In this document: positions 39,848 to 40,308 of the stretch, piece after piece
Layout: each line of letters begins with the position of its first letter
Numbering within the stretch: the first letter of the stretch is position 1
Assembly (NCBI GenBank): GCA_964466745.1
Contig: CAYXOX010000014.1
Coordinates: forward strand, 1-40,308
Direction: 5' to 3'
DNA: 40,308 nt
Origin: CAYXOX01 sp964466745
Lineage (GTDB): Bacteria > Pseudomonadota > Alphaproteobacteria > Rhodobacterales > Rhodobacteraceae
The notes under the pieces: model-generated
What the model saw: the letters and a program-made list of their open reading frames with translations, nothing else
Databases searched by the model: none
What the model was told of the DNA's origin: nothing
Program-made: the position numbers and the translations under genes

Positions 39848-40308
39848 GCTGCAGCCCGACCAGCCGGCCCCGGGCCGCGCCGCCGAGCGGAACCATGGAA
39901 AGCGACTGTACGGCGCTTCGGCACGGACGCGCCCAGGAACCGGCGTTCCCGTAACCCGGCGTTCCCGTTGCGCGACCCCTCGGGCGTTTTCACCCCGGGG
40001 AGGAGCGGCGGAGGCTGCCTCTGCCGGGGTGCGCGCCACCGCACCCAGACCCGGCACCGGGCCCGCCCGCACCGATGCCTGCCTCGTGGATGCAATGGGG
40101 AGCGGGCGGCCTTTCCGGCAGGCCGGGGAGACCGCCGCACCCTGCGGGCTCGCGTGCCGGCGGGGCCGCCGGCCCCGCCCCGCCAGAAAGGCCGGGGCCC
40201 CGGCCGCTCCGGCCGCAGGCACGTTCCCGGCGGGGCGGGGCGAGACCCGGGCCCCGCGGGACGGGCGTTCGGGCGGGGCGCGGCCTGCGCGCACGGCGCC
40301 GCTCACGG
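39848..40308. other. window end without a supported gene
   Basis: About 460 bp of very GC-rich sequence. Long frames on both strands lack family motifs, hydrophobic starts or ribosome binding sites. It contains two perfect palindromes, GGCGGGGCC/GGCCCCGCC with a 3-nt loop (40159-40179) and GCCGGGG/CCCCGGC (40191-40204), without T-runs. These may be terminator or repeat-like structures behind the flagellar operon; I cannot decide. Confidence 0.5.

Noticed and set aside
1..40308. CRISPR arrays, tRNA or rRNA genes, insertion sequences, phage genes
   Set aside because: No regular spaced repeats, tRNA-like cloverleaf, transposase or integrase was found on reading the window; a covariance-model search was not possible.

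Overview
The window reads as chromosome-like DNA of an aerobic or facultative anoxygenic phototroph of the Rhodobacterales (Alphaproteobacteria). The evidence is the bacteriochlorophyll a gene set in the order bchFNBHLM-lhaA-puhABC-orf-acsF-puhE-hemA-cycA, the regulator pair ppaA-ppsR next to bchG-orf428-bchP-idi, the Hint_2-type protein, and a Rhodobacterales-style flagellar cluster. The DNA is strikingly GC-rich (about 70 % by eye, not computed), so long meaningless ORFs lie opposite almost every gene.

Layout. (1) 1-5.2 kb, flank: the 3' part of a fused malic enzyme/phosphotransacetylase gene (maeB, cut by the window edge), a periplasmic msrA on the minus strand, a coupled class IV aminotransferase and sulfotransferase-like pair, and a Hint-domain protein on the minus strand. 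(2) 5.3-11.7 kb, minus-strand half of the photosynthesis gene cluster: ppaA, ppsR, bchG, a PucC-family transporter of exactly 428 residues (ORF428), bchP and idi, mostly joined by 4-bp ATGA overlaps. (3) 11.7-12.0 kb, divergent control region with PpsR/CrtJ-type palindromes (TGT-N12-ACA). (4) 12.0-28.5 kb, plus-strand half: bchF, bchN, bchB, bchH, bchL, bchM, lhaA, puhA, puhB, puhC, a 98-residue ORF, acsF, puhE, hemA and cycA, closed by a clear rho-independent terminator. (5) 28.6-39.8 kb, flagellar genes: fliL, a small membrane-anchored protein, a MotE-like protein, motA, a 696-residue exported protein, fliI (reversed), then flgB-flgC-fliE-fliQ-flgF-flgG-flgA-flgH and a second fliL-like gene. 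The last 460 bp hold no gene I can support.

How it works together. hemA feeds tetrapyrrole synthesis. BchH, BchM, AcsF, BchLNB, BchF, BchG and BchP are successive enzymes (or subunits) of bacteriochlorophyll a synthesis. Idi supplies isoprenoid precursor for the tail. PuhA is the reaction-centre H subunit; PuhB, PuhC, PuhE and LhaA assist assembly, and cytochrome c2 re-reduces the reaction centre. PpsR, with its antirepressor PpaA/AerR, is expected to repress bchF and bchG through the boxes described here.

Most notable points: bchP carries an in-frame TAA at codon 265; a dispersed palindromic repeat, otherwise intergenic, forms part of the bchB reading frame; two perfect PpsR boxes flank and overlap the bchG start codon, which has no Shine-Dalgarno sequence; and the motility operon encodes a large unrecognised periplasmic protein right after a MotE-like gene and motA. 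I do not see a wholly new multi-gene system; the window is mainly a well-preserved photosynthesis cluster joined to a flagellar cluster, with these anomalies.
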